Assembly (NCBI RefSeq): GCF_023101085.1
Contig: NZ_CP064703.1
Coordinates: forward strand, 1,116,001 to 1,180,000
Source of the DNA: Bradyrhizobium sp. 170
GTDB taxonomy: Bacteria; Pseudomonadota; Alphaproteobacteria; Rhizobiales; Xanthobacteraceae
Reading direction: 5' to 3'
Length of the DNA stretch: 64,000 nt
This document shows, piece after piece, positions 1-9,325 of the stretch. The position numbers and the translations under genes are program-made. Position 1 is the first letter of the stretch. Each line of letters begins with the position of its first letter. The notes below the pieces were generated by a model. That model did no database searches and was not told the DNA's origin. It saw only the letters and a list, made by a program, of their open reading frames with translations.

Positions 1-86
1 CAGGGCCCCATTCGAGCCTCGACCGCACTCAATTCCTCCTGGGTGAACGGCGTTTCGAAATTCCGCTCAACAATAACGCGGGGCAT
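1..86 (-). CDS. DUF4242 (SCO4226-like) protein, N-terminal fragment
   Basis: Only the first 28 codons are inside the window; the gene continues past the left edge. The ATG (complement 84-86) follows a good ribosome site (ACAGGAG on the minus strand). The visible protein starts MPRVIVERNFETPF and continues with an acidic TQEELSAVEARMG stretch, the opening strand and helix of the small DUF4242/SCO4226-like nickel-binding fold. It starts 23 bp after the stop of the BTAD/AAA regulator on the same strand, so the two are probably co-transcribed. The family assignment rests on a short fragment. Confidence 0.6.
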   Translation of the reverse strand, partial: MPRVIVERNFETPFTQEELSAVEARMGP

Positions 87-109
87 GGGTTTTCTCCTGT
101 TGTTCGAAT

Positions 110-3100
110 TCAACCTGCCGGCTTGGCGTGGGAACCGCCGTTGGAATCGCGCGGACGGGCTTGCGATGCGAGTAACGCCGCGCGCGCCCTGACGCTGAGG
201 TCATCCCGGCCTGACGCCGCCTCGATGTCCTGTGCCGAAGCCGTTTCACCGGCCGGAGCGAGCAATGCCCGCGCAATTGCAATCTCGCTATGCCTCCGCA
301 TGACCGAGGCAACCGTCAAAGCTTCGCTGGCGCAGAGACGCGCCTGGCTGGTGCGTCCCGCCTGGCGGTAGAGGTGCGCCGCGCTATTGAGCGCGTAAGC
401 CAAGTAAGATTTATCATCCACCGCACGGAGCCGCGTTAGCGCGCTGGCCAGCGCATCGTCGGCAGAAGCCTCCTCTGTGGCCAATCCGGCCAGCGCCCTC
501 AACGTCTTGACGAATGGCGTTTCATCGTCGCCCAGCCGCGCCGCGACCGTTTCCAGCTCCGCGCAATGGGCGTGCATGTCGGCATATCGGCCCCGCTCCC
601 GCTCGAGCATCGCGAGCCAGGTCAGGCATTTGTATTCGCGCCAGCGATCCTTGTCCCGGCGCGCCAGATCAAGTGCACGCCCCAGCGAAGAGACGGCGTG
701 ATCCTCATTGCCGTCCCATCGCTCCAGGAGACCGCGGGCCCAGTACAGTTCGCACAGCTCAAGACTGATGGGCCCGGCGATCGCGCTGGCCTCGGCGATC
801 AGCGCGCGCGAACGCCCGATCTCAGTCTCCAGTTCGAGCAGGCAACGGGCGGTGTTCGCGAGCTGACGCGCTCGCGTCGTATCGTCGGCGGCGCGGCCGG
901 CTTCGGCGGCGCGCAGCGTACTTGTCTCCGCCTGCTGAACGTCGCCGGCTTCCTGATGCAGCACGGAAAGCAGGTAGTGGCCGGTCGCGGCCGCGGTTTG
1001 AAGGCCGAGCGCTTCGGCGTCGCTTGTTGCCTCGGCAATCGTGTCCGCCAGCGGCGGGAGCGGCCGAAGGCCAGGACCGGTCGCGCCAAGCACACGTATC
1101 TTGAGCATGGCGATGCGGAGCTCCAGCCTGGCTGGACCCTCCGCAAGCCGCTCGGCATGACGGAGACCCCGTTCGGCGAAGCTGGCCGCTTCCGCATTGG
1201 CGAACAGCCGCAGCGCGCGTTCACCTGCAAGTCTGCACGCGTGCGCTGCCATATCGTCATCCTCAGCAAGCGCGGCATGATGAGCAATGTCCGCTGCGAA
1301 GGCGCCGTCGCGCCCGATGACGGCATCCAGGGCGCGTGCAATTCGCCGATGCAGTAGCTTTCGCCGCGGCTGCGAGAGCGCACGATAGGCCGTCTGGCGG
1401 ACGAGATCGTGCGTGAAGTCGTAAGCATCGCCGCCGACCGGCCGGATCAGCCCGCGCCGCTCCAATTCGCCAAGGGCCGTGAGAAGCTCGGTATCATCGA
1501 GACGCGCAGATCGCGCAAGGTCGTCCGGCGTGAAGGCGCGGCCATGGGCTGCCGCCCAGACCAGCGTCTCGCGTATTCCTTCCGCAAGCGGCGCGAGTTG
1601 GCCGGCGATCAGGGCTTCGACGGTCCGACCGGGGCCCGCGTCCCCACGGCGGTGCGCATGGGCGAGCTCCAGACTGAACAGCGGGTTGCCGCCGCTTTCG
1701 GCAAAGATCTTGGCCGCGTCGAGTGACGGGTCGACCTGCCGGATGAGCTGCGCCGTTTCCGCTTCGCTCATGGCCGCAAGCTCGATCTCTCTCAGCCGCC
1801 CGTCGCGGGCCAGCGAGCGCAATACGCGCGACGCGGCGCTATTGTCTTCGATCTCTCCCGCTCGCGCCGCACACACAATCAGCAGGCCGGGGGTGGTATC
1901 GATATGGCGCGCGACGTAGTGAAGGAGCGAGGACGAGCCCTCGTCGGCCCATTGCAGATCGTCGAGGATGACGGCCGCAGGTCGCATTGACACAACCTGC
2001 CGCAGCAGGCCGAGGACCGCGTCGAGCAGCCGGGTTCGATCTCCGGATTCCGCCACCGTGCCCATTTCGGGAAGCAGCAAGCCCAGATCAGCCGGCAGCC
2101 CGTCGCGCGGGCTTTCGCGCAGGATCTCACGGATAACATCGATCCATACGCCATAGGGTCGCGCCGCTTCGGCTTCATAGGCGCGCGCTGCAAAGGCGCG
2201 CCCCCCGGCAGAGGTGAGGCACTCGCCAATATGAGCAAGAACGCGGCTCTTGCCGATACCCGGCTCGCCGGTCACCAGCAACACATCCGGCCTGTCAGTC
2301 CGCATCGCCACGATCTGATCGATCAGCGCCCGCTCGGCTTCGCGGCCGACAAAGGCGGAGGAGGGCGGAGGCGTTGGCGCTGGAGGGATACCCGAAGCGC
2401 GCGCGGGCCGTTTCGCGGCGACGCTGGCTGACGCAGTGGGGCGCAGAGTTTGCCGGGCCTCTTCCAGTTCGGCCGAAGGACGGACGCCGAGCTCGGCTTC
2501 GAGAACCCGGCTTGCATGTTCGTAGTGACCAAGCGCCTCCTTGTTCCTGCCCTCGCGGACCAGCAGCCGGACAACCGCCGCGTGACCTGACTCGGACAGC
2601 GGGTCGGCCGCCGTAAGGGCGCGCGCATAGGCCAGCGCGTCCGCAGGATGGCCTTGAAGCCGTTCGACGAGACTGGTGAGCAGCGCGAGGTGCAGGCGGC
2701 TCACGGCTTCGCGCTCTGCCATGCACCATTCCTGGTAGCGATAGCAGAGCGGCAAATCGAGGCCGTCGAGAAATTCGCCAACACCGAACAGAGAGGCTGC
2801 CTCTTTCAATGCGGCGATGGGTGCGGCGGAGACATCATCACCAAGCAGCGACCGTACCCGCTGGATATCAATGACAGCATTGCCGAGTTCGACGCCGACC
2901 CGCTCGCGGTCCGCTTTCAGTCGCATTCCTTTCTTGTCGTCGAGTACTGCCCGAATCTTGCTCAGGCTCCAGCGCAGCTCGGCGCGCGGATCGTCGGGCC
3001 CATCCCAGAGCAGATCGCATAGACGTTCGCGGCGATGCGGCTGTCCGGTGGCGATCAGATAGCCGAGTAGCGCGCGCGTCTTGCGCGAGGCCGGCAACGC

Positions 3101-3175
3101 CACGGAACGCCCATCGCAGCCAACGAGTTGCAGCTCGCCGAGCAGGCGTATTCCGGGCGGGCTTTGGTCTTTCAT
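110..3175 (-). CDS. BTAD-type transcriptional regulator with AAA ATPase and TPR-like C-terminus
   Basis: A protein of about 1021 residues. The N-terminus (LLGELQLVG, then ALPASRKTRALLGYL) is a winged-helix domain, followed by a helical BTAD domain to about residue 250. After a Pro/Ala linker comes an AAA/STAND module: SAFVGREAE, Walker A GEPGIGKSR, Walker B VILDDLQWAD. The remainder is an Ala/Leu/Glu-rich helical array typical of TPR-like sensors. The family couples ATP binding to activation of nearby genes. I chose the start MKDQSPP at 3175; an in-frame start at 3244 is possible. It is divergent from the methyltransferase-nitrilase pair and upstream of the DUF4242 gene, so it may regulate both (inference). 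SARP-like giants of this kind are more usual in actinobacteria. Confidence 0.85.
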   Translation of the reverse strand: MKDQSPPGIRLLGELQLVGCDGRSVALPASRKTRALLGYLIATGQPHRRERLCDLLWDGPDDPRAELRWSLSKIRAVLDDKKGMRLKADRERVGVELGNAVIDIQRVRSLLGDDVSAAPIAALKEAASLFGVGEFLDGLDLPLCYRYQEWCMAEREAVSRLHLALLTSLVERLQGHPADALAYARALTAADPLSESGHAAVVRLLVREGRNKEALGHYEHASRVLEAELGVRPSAELEEARQTLRPTASASVAAKRPARASGIPPAPTPPPSSAFVGREAERALIDQIVAMRTDRPDVLLVTGEPGIGKSRVLAHIGECLTSAGGRAFAARAYEAEAARPYGVWIDVIREILRESPRDGLPADLGLLLPEMGTVAESGDRTRLLDAVLGLLRQVVSMRPAAVILDDLQWADEGSSSLLHYVARHIDTTPGLLIVCAARAGEIEDNSAASRVLRSLARDGRLREIELAAMSEAETAQLIRQVDPSLDAAKIFAESGGNPLFSLELAHAHRRGDAGPGRTVEALIAGQLAPLAEGIRETLVWAAAHGRAFTPDDLARSARLDDTELLTALGELERRGLIRPVGGDAYDFTHDLVRQTAYRALSQPRRKLLHRRIARALDAVIGRDGAFAADIAHHAALAEDDDMAAHACRLAGERALRLFANAEAASFAERGLRHAERLAEGPARLELRIAMLKIRVLGATGPGLRPLPPLADTIAEATSDAEALGLQTAAATGHYLLSVLHQEAGDVQQAETSTLRAAEAGRAADDTTRARQLANTARCLLELETEIGRSRALIAEASAIAGPISLELCELYWARGLLERWDGNEDHAVSSLGRALDLARRDKDRWREYKCLTWLAMLERERGRYADMHAHCAELETVAARLGDDETPFVKTLRALAGLATEEASADDALASALTRLRAVDDKSYLAYALNSAAHLYRQAGRTSQARLCASEALTVASVMRRHSEIAIARALLAPAGETASAQDIEAASGRDDLSVRARAALLASQARPRDSNGGSHAKPAG

Positions 3176-3380
3176 GCTCCTCGGACCTCGATCGCTGTCT
3201 CGCGCAGCTCCCATGCCGGTTCCCACGCGCGCTCCCACGGACAAGGGCCATCCTAGCGGTTCACTACGAAACCACGAAATCGGCCAGATCGACGCTCGAA
3301 GGCATTGGTGGGGCCACTATGAAGCCCCGGTGAGCACGTCACGCCCCCTCAACACCCGAAAACTTAAGGAGACATTCGTC

Positions 3381-4250
3381 ATGACAACCACGATCGCTGC
3401 AAAACCGTTCGATCCCGTCAAGTATAAGGAGACCACCCGCGAGCAATGGCAGTCCGCCGCCCAGGCCTGGAACGACTGGGGGCCGCTGCTGCGTGCCTGG
3501 CTCGGTCCGGCAACCGAGATCATGCTCGACATGGCCGCGATCGAACCTGGCCACCGGGTACTCGACGTGGCAGCTGGCGCGGGCGACCAGACGTTGCAGA
3601 CCGCGACACGCGTTGGACCCGCCGGCCGTGTGCTTGCCACCGACATTTCTCCGAATATCCTGGCCTTCGCCGAAGCGAACGCACGCAATGCCGGGCTTGG
3701 CAATGTCGAAACCAAGGTGCTGGACGGCGAGGAGCTGGACGTACCGGAAGGCGCATTCGACGCGGTCATCTCGCGCGTTGGTCTGATCTACTTTCCGGAT
3801 CAGCAAAAGGCCTTGGCCGGCATGAAACGTGCGCTGAAGCCTGGCGGCCGCATCGCCGCCATCGTCTACAGCACAGCCGAAAACAACAAATTCTTCTCGA
3901 TTCCGGTTTCGATTATCCGCCGTCGCGCCAATCTGCCTCCGCCTCTTCCGGGACAACCCGGCCCCTTCAGCCTCGGCGGCCCCGGCATGCTGGAGGAATC
4001 TTTCCGCAAGGCCGGCTTCCGCGATGTTCACAGCAGGACCATCCCGGCGCCAGTTCGCACGAAGACCGCCGCCGAATGCGTACGCTTTGAGAAGGAATCG
4101 TTCGGCGCGCTGCATCAGATGCTCGCCGGCCTCGACGAAGCCGGGCGCGAAGCGGCGTGGCGCGAGATCGAGCAGGAACTTGGCGCCTTCGAGGGGAAGG
4201 CTGGTTTCGAAGGCCCCTGCGAGATGGTCGTCGCCGTCGGCGTCAAATAG
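3381..4250 (+). CDS. class I SAM-dependent methyltransferase
   Basis: A protein of 289 residues. The ATG at 3381 follows TAAGGAGA at 3365-3372; the longer reading frame upstream overlaps the divergent regulator's start and lacks a ribosome site. Motif I VLDVAAGAGDQT binds SAM, ATDIS is the acidic end of strand 2, and VISRVGLIYFPD and ALKPGGRIAAIVYS match the later strands of the UbiE/Methyltransf_11 fold. The C-terminus is a helical substrate cap. It lies 20 bp upstream of the nitrilase and probably shares its transcript. The substrate cannot be told from sequence. Confidence 0.88.
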   Translation: MTTTIAAKPFDPVKYKETTREQWQSAAQAWNDWGPLLRAWLGPATEIMLDMAAIEPGHRVLDVAAGAGDQTLQTATRVGPAGRVLATDISPNILAFAEANARNAGLGNVETKVLDGEELDVPEGAFDAVISRVGLIYFPDQQKALAGMKRALKPGGRIAAIVYSTAENNKFFSIPVSIIRRRANLPPPLPGQPGPFSLGGPGMLEESFRKAGFRDVHSRTIPAPVRTKTAAECVRFEKESFGALHQMLAGLDEAGREAAWREIEQELGAFEGKAGFEGPCEMVVAVGVK

Positions 4251-4270
4251 GCAGTGAGAAGGAGATCGAC

Positions 4271-5236
4271 ATGCCTGCAAGAATCGCTGTCATCCAGAAG
4301 CCGCCGGTGCTGCTCGACCGGGACGGCACCATCGCTAAGGCCATCGAGGCAATCGACGAAGCCGCCGATGCCGGCGCCTCGCTGCTAGTATTTCCAGAAG
4401 CGTGGATTCCCGGCTATCCAACCTGGGTCTGGCGCCTGAAGCCGGGCGCCGACATGGCGCTGTCGGACGAACTTCATGCCCGGTTGCGCCAAAACGCAGT
4501 CGGTATCGAGCGTGGAGATTTGCAGCCGCTGCAGGACGCGGCCCGCCGGCGCGAAGTGACGGTCGTCGTCGGACTGCATGAGATCGACAGCCGCTTCTCG
4601 GGCACCACGCTTTTCAACACCGTGGTGGTGATCGGCCCCGACGGCATGGTGCTCAACCGTCATCGCAAGCTGATGCCGACCAATCCCGAGCGCATGGTCT
4701 GGGGAATGGGCGATGCGAGCGGCCTGAGAGTCGTCGATACGCCGGCCGGCAGGCTCGGTTGCCTGATCTGCTGGGAGAGCTATATGCCGCTGGCACGCTA
4801 CGCGCTCTACGCACAAGGCATCGACATCCTAGTCAATCCAACCTGGGATAATGGCGAGGTGTACCTCGCCACGCTCCGCCACATCGCCCGCGAGGGAGGC
4901 TGCTGGGTGGTTGCAACCGCAACCGCAATGCAGGGCAGCGACGTGCCGGAGGATTTCCCGGACCGTGACAGGCTCTTCAAGCCGGAGGAATGGATCAACA
5001 ATGGCGATGCGATAGTGATCAAGCCGAGCGGCAGCGTCGGATCGGGCCCCCTGAACCGCGTGAAGGGCATCCTCTACGCTGAGATCGACACCGAGGCAGC
5101 CGGTCGCGCGCGACGCTCACTCGACGTCTGCGGCCATTACTCACGGCCGGACATCTTCTCCTTGTCCATAAACCGAAGGCCGCTCGAGCCAGCAGTTTTT
5201 GTAGACGGACCCACCGAAATAGTCGGACAGCGTTGA
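4271..5236 (+). CDS. nitrilase-superfamily C-N hydrolase (aliphatic nitrilase-like)
   Basis: A protein of 321 residues; the ATG follows GAGAAGGAGATC. The catalytic triad is visible: Glu43 in FPEAWIPGYP, Lys133 in HRKLMPTNPE and Cys167 in CLICWESYMP. The CWES form and the PTNPERMVWG segment fit true nitrilases (nitrile to carboxylate plus ammonia) and related cyanide-hydrolysing enzymes better than amidases. No signal peptide is seen, so it is cytoplasmic. Cotranscription with the methyltransferase and the divergent BTAD regulator suggests an inducible nitrile or cyanide response (inference). Confidence 0.9.
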   Translation: MPARIAVIQKPPVLLDRDGTIAKAIEAIDEAADAGASLLVFPEAWIPGYPTWVWRLKPGADMALSDELHARLRQNAVGIERGDLQPLQDAARRREVTVVVGLHEIDSRFSGTTLFNTVVVIGPDGMVLNRHRKLMPTNPERMVWGMGDASGLRVVDTPAGRLGCLICWESYMPLARYALYAQGIDILVNPTWDNGEVYLATLRHIAREGGCWVVATATAMQGSDVPEDFPDRDRLFKPEEWINNGDAIVIKPSGSVGSGPLNRVKGILYAEIDTEAAGRARRSLDVCGHYSRPDIFSLSINRRPLEPAVFVDGPTEIVGQR

Positions 5237-5343
5237 GTGCCGCCGCTTCAATCGGGCGGCCAGCGCAAAGCCTTTTAATAGCTCGGCTCCCGCGGTGTAT
5301 GAGGTATGCATACTTTCCCACTAGCTGATCTTCGACGTCGCTA

Positions 5344-5469
5344 ATGTCCGCTCTAGGTCAGTGTCGGCGTGTCGCTACCCGATACGACAAGCTCGCAGCC
5401 AACTATCTGGCCTTCATCAAACTCGCGTCAATCCGAATTTGGCTGCGCGTTAACGAGTCCACGCGCTAG
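5344..5469 (+). pseudogene. C-terminal remnant of an IS5-type transposase
   Basis: The frame ending TAG at 5467-5469 encodes RRVATRYDKLAANYLAFIKL followed by ASIRIWLRVNEST, the typical end of IS5/IS4-family transposases. Nothing upstream in 5237-5343 extends the transposase domain, so only about 40 codons survive. The stop overlaps the tctA stop codon on the other strand. I infer an old insertion that was deleted down to its tail and now forms part of the boundary between the nitrilase cluster and the tct operon. Confidence 0.7.
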
Positions 5470-6965
5470 TCCTCGCTCGCCTTGAACCGGTTCATCCCCT
5501 TCAGTACGAACGGCGCCAGTAGCGCGATCAGCGCGATGCCGAGCAGCGTGGCCGACATCGGGCTCTGCAACAGCACCAGCGGATCGCCGAGGCTGATGGC
5601 GAGCGCGCGGCGCAACTGGCTTTCAGCGATCGGGCCCAGGATAAGACCGACGACGACAGGCGCGATCGGAAAATCGAACCGGCGCATCAGAAAGCCCAGC
5701 ACGCCAAAGCCTGCCAGCATCGACAGTTCGACGACCGATGGTTTTGCCGCGATGGTGCCCATGGTCGCGAACACGAGAATGCCGGCGTAGAGCCACGGCT
5801 GCGGGATCGCGAGCAGTTTCACCCACAGGCCGACCAGCGGCAGGTTGAGAACCAGCAGCATGACGTTGGCAATGAACAGGCTGGCGATCAGGCCCCACAC
5901 CAGGTCGGGCCGCTCCGCGAACAGCAGCGGTCCCGGGTTCAGGCCGTATTGCTGAAAGCCCGCCAGCATCATCGCAGCCGTTGCCGAGGTCGGAAGGCCG
6001 AGCGTCAGCAAAGGCACCAGCGTGCCGGCGGCGGAGGCATTGTTGGCGGCTTCCGGCCCGGCGACGCCCTCGATCGCGCCCTTGCCGAATTCCTCCGGAT
6101 GTTTCGACAGCCTCTTCTCAGTGGAATAGGACAGGAAGGTCGGAATCTCGGCGCCGCCGGCAGGCAGCGCGCCGATCGGAAAGCCGAACATCGTCCCGCG
6201 CAGCCACGGTTTCCACGACCGCTTCCAGTCCAGTTTCGTCATCCACAGCGAGCCGCGCACCGGCTCGATCTTCTCCTCGGCGTGATGGCGGCGCGAGGCG
6301 ACGTAAAGCGCTTCGCCGAGGGCGAACAGGCCGACCGCAAGCGTCGTCACCTCGACGCCGTCGAGCAGTTCGGGAATGCCGAACGCGAGCCGGGCCTGGC
6401 CGGTGAGTTTGTCGATGCCAACAAGCCCGAGCGTCAGCCCGATGAACAGGCTGGTCAGTCCGCGGATCGGCGAATCCCCGAAGGTGGCGGACACCGTGAC
6501 AAAGGCCACGCACATCAGCGCGAAATAATCCTCGGGCCCGAAACGCACGGCGAAATCGACCAGCCACGGCGCCAGAAAGGCCAGGCCGATGGTGGCGATG
6601 GTGCCCGCGACGAACGAGCCGATCGCAGCCGTTGCCAGCGCCGGACCGCCGCGGCCGGCCTTGGCCATCTTGTTGCCTTCGAGCGCCGTCGCCATCGATG
6701 CGCTCTCACCAGGCGTGTTGATGAGAATGGCGGTGGTCGATCCGCCATACATGCCGCCGTAATAGATGCCGGCGAACATGATCAGCGAGCCGCCGGGATC
6801 GAGCTTGTAGGTTACCGGCAGCAGCAACGCGACCGTCAGCGCCGGACCGATGCCGGGCAGCACGCCCACTGCAGTGCCGAGGAACACGCCGATCAGTGCG
6901 TAGAGCAGGTTCATCGGCTGCACGGCGACAGCCATGCCATGCGCGAGCGCGGCGAAAGTTTCCAT
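5466..6965 (-). CDS. tctA: tripartite tricarboxylate transporter, large membrane subunit TctA
   Basis: A protein of 499 residues. The start [13 protein letters not shown] at 6965 overlaps the tctB stop by one base (TAATG), a classic coupling arrangement. The sequence carries the TctA hallmarks [20 protein letters not shown] and [19 protein letters not shown], and about 11 hydrophobic segments. TctA forms the channel of TTT systems that import di- and tricarboxylates or aromatic acids, driven by ion gradients and fed by a periplasmic binding protein. It is the last gene of tctC-tctB-tctA. A longer frame upstream of 6965 is only the tctB region read out of phase. Confidence 0.95.
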   Translation of the reverse strand: METFAALAHGMAVAVQPMNLLYALIGVFLGTAVGVLPGIGPALTVALLLPVTYKLDPGGSLIMFAGIYYGGMYGGSTTAILINTPGESASMATALEGNKMAKAGRGGPALATAAIGSFVAGTIATIGLAFLAPWLVDFAVRFGPEDYFALMCVAFVTVSATFGDSPIRGLTSLFIGLTLGLVGIDKLTGQARLAFGIPELLDGVEVTTLAVGLFALGEALYVASRRHHAEEKIEPVRGSLWMTKLDWKRSWKPWLRGTMFGFPIGALPAGGAEIPTFLSYSTEKRLSKHPEEFGKGAIEGVAGPEAANNASAAGTLVPLLTLGLPTSATAAMMLAGFQQYGLNPGPLLFAERPDLVWGLIASLFIANVMLLVLNLPLVGLWVKLLAIPQPWLYAGILVFATMGTIAAKPSVVELSMLAGFGVLGFLMRRFDFPIAPVVVGLILGPIAESQLRRALAISLGDPLVLLQSPMSATLLGIALIALLAPFVLKGMNRFKASED

Positions 6966-7450
6966 TACAGCAATCTTTCCAGAGGGCCGGCGGGGAGGCT
7001 CAGCGTCAGCAGCCGATCGAAAGCGAGATAGATCAGGGTGCTCATCACGAGCGCGATGGCGGAGTCGGCGAGAATGGCACGCCGTCCGAACGCCGCCGAG
7101 GTGGCGACAAACAGCGTTGACGTCGCAAGGATGAAGCCGCCGCCGAGGCCGATGATGGCGATAAGCAGCGCCAGGCCCCCGAGGATCAGCAGCACGGCCT
7201 TGGGATCGGCGCTCTCGCGCGGCGGCAGGTTGCCGCGCAGCGCGTCGATCAGATTGCCGATCGCGAGTAGGCCGAGCCCGATGGCGATGACGACCGGCAT
7301 CACCTCGGGCCCCATGCCGTACATCGTGGTGGCCGGCAGTTGACGCGAGTCCCATACCAGCACCACGGCAAGGGCTGCGAGCGCCAGCGCAATGACGACA
7401 CCGGCGCGATCGACGCGCCGCGACGCCGGCCCCTGCGGAAGGTCCGTCAT
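6965..7450 (-). CDS. tctB: tripartite tricarboxylate transporter, small membrane subunit TctB
   Basis: A protein of 161 residues with four hydrophobic segments (for example [19 protein letters not shown] and [19 protein letters not shown]). The family is poorly conserved, but length, membrane pattern and position between tctC and tctA make the assignment firm. The start overlaps the tctC stop by four bases (ATGA) and its stop overlaps the tctA start, so all three subunits are translationally coupled. The early segment [19 protein letters not shown] is typical of TctB. Confidence 0.92.
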   Translation of the reverse strand: MTDLPQGPASRRVDRAGVVIALALAALAVVLVWDSRQLPATTMYGMGPEVMPVVIAIGLGLLAIGNLIDALRGNLPPRESADPKAVLLILGGLALLIAIIGLGGGFILATSTLFVATSAAFGRRAILADSAIALVMSTLIYLAFDRLLTLSLPAGPLERLL

Positions 7451-8415
7451 GATTTGACGAGGCCGACCGACTTCAAGACGTCGGTGACGCGCGCGGTTTC
7501 CTTCTTCAGGAAGTCGGCGAACGCATCGCCGCCGAGATAGGCGTCATCCCAGCCCTTCTGCTTGAGGATGTCCTTCCAGGCGTCCGACTTGACCATGTTC
7601 TCCACCGCGGCGCTCAGCGTCTTGCGCTGTTCCGGCGTGATGCCGGGAGGTGCTACCACCGAGCGCCAGTTGGCCAGCACGAGGTCGATGCCCTGTTCCT
7701 TGAAGGTCGGAATGTCGCTGCCGGCGATGCGCTTCTCCGACGTCACGCCGAGCGCGCGCAGCTTGCCGGACTTGATCTGGCCTTCGTATTCGCTCATTCC
7801 CGAAATGCCCGCGGTGACCTTGCCGCCGAGAATGGCCGCCAGCGACTCGCCGCCTCCGGAAAACGGGATGTAGTTGACCTTCTTGGCGTCGGCGCCGATC
7901 GTTCCCGCAAACAGCGCCGCCATCACATGGTCGACGCCCCCGGCCGAGCCGCCGGCAAACGTGACCTTGGCGATGTCGGCCTTCACGGCGGCGGCAAGAT
8001 CCTGCGCCGTCTTGATCGGCGAATTCGCCGGCACCACGATCACCTGGATCTCCTCGGTGAGGCGCGCGATCGGCGTTACCTGTTCGAGCGTCACCGGCGA
8101 TTTGTTCATGGCGAGCGCGCCGACCATGACGAAGCCGTTCACCATCATCTGGTTGCCGTCGCCCTTGGCGCCGTTGACGAACTGCGCGATGCCGACGCTG
8201 CCACCGGCGCCGGCCACGTTGGTAACCTGGACGCTGCGGGCGATCTTGGCGGCGACCAGCGCCTGCTGCATCGAGCGGGCGGTCTGATCCCATCCGCCGC
8301 CGGGGGCTGCGGGCGCCATGATCTTGAGCTCGAGCTGCTGCGAGAGGGCAGGCGCGCTGGCTGCAAGCGTCAACGCAACGACCGCGCCGAACAGGCGCGT
8401 ATGAAACGGCATCAT
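7447..8415 (-). CDS. tctC: tripartite tricarboxylate transporter substrate-binding protein (Bug family)
   Basis: A protein of 322 residues with a Sec signal peptide ([19 protein letters not shown], cleavage near residue 25). The mature protein opens [20 protein letters not shown], the ligand-wrapping loop of Bug/TctC solute receptors, and later has [20 protein letters not shown]. The start has GGAGGAAAT upstream on the minus strand. It is first in the operon and captures the substrate in the periplasm for TctAB. The substrate is unknown: Bug proteins bind citrate, aromatics, nicotinate and others. It is divergent from the GST gene across about 160 bp. Confidence 0.95.
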   Translation of the reverse strand: MMPFHTRLFGAVVALTLAASAPALSQQLELKIMAPAAPGGGWDQTARSMQQALVAAKIARSVQVTNVAGAGGSVGIAQFVNGAKGDGNQMMVNGFVMVGALAMNKSPVTLEQVTPIARLTEEIQVIVVPANSPIKTAQDLAAAVKADIAKVTFAGGSAGGVDHVMAALFAGTIGADAKKVNYIPFSGGGESLAAILGGKVTAGISGMSEYEGQIKSGKLRALGVTSEKRIAGSDIPTFKEQGIDLVLANWRSVVAPPGITPEQRKTLSAAVENMVKSDAWKDILKQKGWDDAYLGGDAFADFLKKETARVTDVLKSVGLVKS

Positions 8416-8573
8416 GGGATTTCCTCCAGGCTCACACAGCGCGGCTGTGTGTCAATTGGTCGCATATCAACCGGAAAAGGCGCCGCTGTCCAGAAGGACC
8501 TTTACGTGTCCGAACGGGATCCGGAAGTTTTCGCTAAGATCCCGTCCATGGTGATGATTGAGGAGGGAAATCG

Positions 8574-9293
8574 ATGCCCGAGAACGTTCAATCCGGCGGA
8601 GAGGCGCATCGAAGCGGCAATCGCAAAATGCGGCTGTTCTCCGGCCCTCTGAGCATGTTCGGCGCAAAGGTCCAGATCGCCGCGCACGAAAAGAACATCG
8701 ATTTCGAACTGGTCATGGTCTCCTTCACCATGAAGGAGGGTTACGCGCCAAAGCATCCGGAAGTCCTGCGCATCAATCCAAAGCGGCAGGTCCCGGTGCT
8801 GATCGACGGTGACCTCGAGATCTTCGATTCCACCCAGATCTTCGAATATCTCGAAGACATCAAGCCGCATCCTGCGCTGTGGCCTGCGGCTCCTGCAGCA
8901 CGGGCCTGGTCTCGCCGGCTGGAGCATGAATCGGATGAGATCTATTTCCCCCATATCATCAAATTGATGCAGCTCGGGAAGACGCCGCTCGATTCCGCCG
9001 CGGAGCTCGCGCGCGCGGGCGCTGCCGATTATTATCGAACAATGGAGCGTGTGCTTGATGACCGCGAGTTTCTCGGCGGCGCGTATTCCTTTGCCGATAT
9101 CGCGTTCTATATGGCCCAGCTCTTCGGCGCGCGCTGGGGCGCCGACATGACCAGCGAAACGCCGAAGCTTCTGCAATGGCGGCAGCGCATGACGGCAAGA
9201 CCGGCGGTCAGCAAGGTCGTCGGACCGATGGCCGACTACTTGCGCGGCCAGGGCCTCGGCGTTCCAGCGTTTCTTCCGTCAAAGGCGACGTGA
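8574..9293 (+). CDS. glutathione S-transferase family protein
   Basis: A protein of 239 residues. AGGAGGG at 8561-8567 sets the start at 8574, although the conserved fold begins only at residue 19 (MRLFSGPLSMFGAKV), so there is a short charged N-terminal extension. The thioredoxin-like domain includes INPKRQVPVLIDG with the cis-Pro and the glutathione-contacting FDSTQIFEYLED; the helical C-terminal domain has the N-cap motif SFADIAFYMAQ. The active-site serine near SGPLS suggests a beta/theta-like enzyme. The substrate is unknown. Its stop is 33 bp from the end of the convergent kinase gene. Confidence 0.9.
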   Translation: MPENVQSGGEAHRSGNRKMRLFSGPLSMFGAKVQIAAHEKNIDFELVMVSFTMKEGYAPKHPEVLRINPKRQVPVLIDGDLEIFDSTQIFEYLEDIKPHPALWPAAPAARAWSRRLEHESDEIYFPHIIKLMQLGKTPLDSAAELARAGAADYYRTMERVLDDREFLGGAYSFADIAFYMAQLFGARWGADMTSETPKLLQWRQRMTARPAVSKVVGPMADYLRGQGLGVPAFLPSKAT

Positions 9294-9325
9294 TCGACAT
9301 CGCGGATACGCGCGCCTGTCTCCGG

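Noticed and set aside
7..312. Short frames near the left edge on both strands
   Set aside because: They lie over the end of the BTAD/AAA regulator and the DUF4242 start, out of frame, without ribosome sites.
5949..7031. Long plus-strand frame of 360 codons opposite tctA
   Set aside because: It is Arg/Gln/Glu rich with no domain and lies antisense to a clear membrane protein; it is a GC-rich shadow frame.
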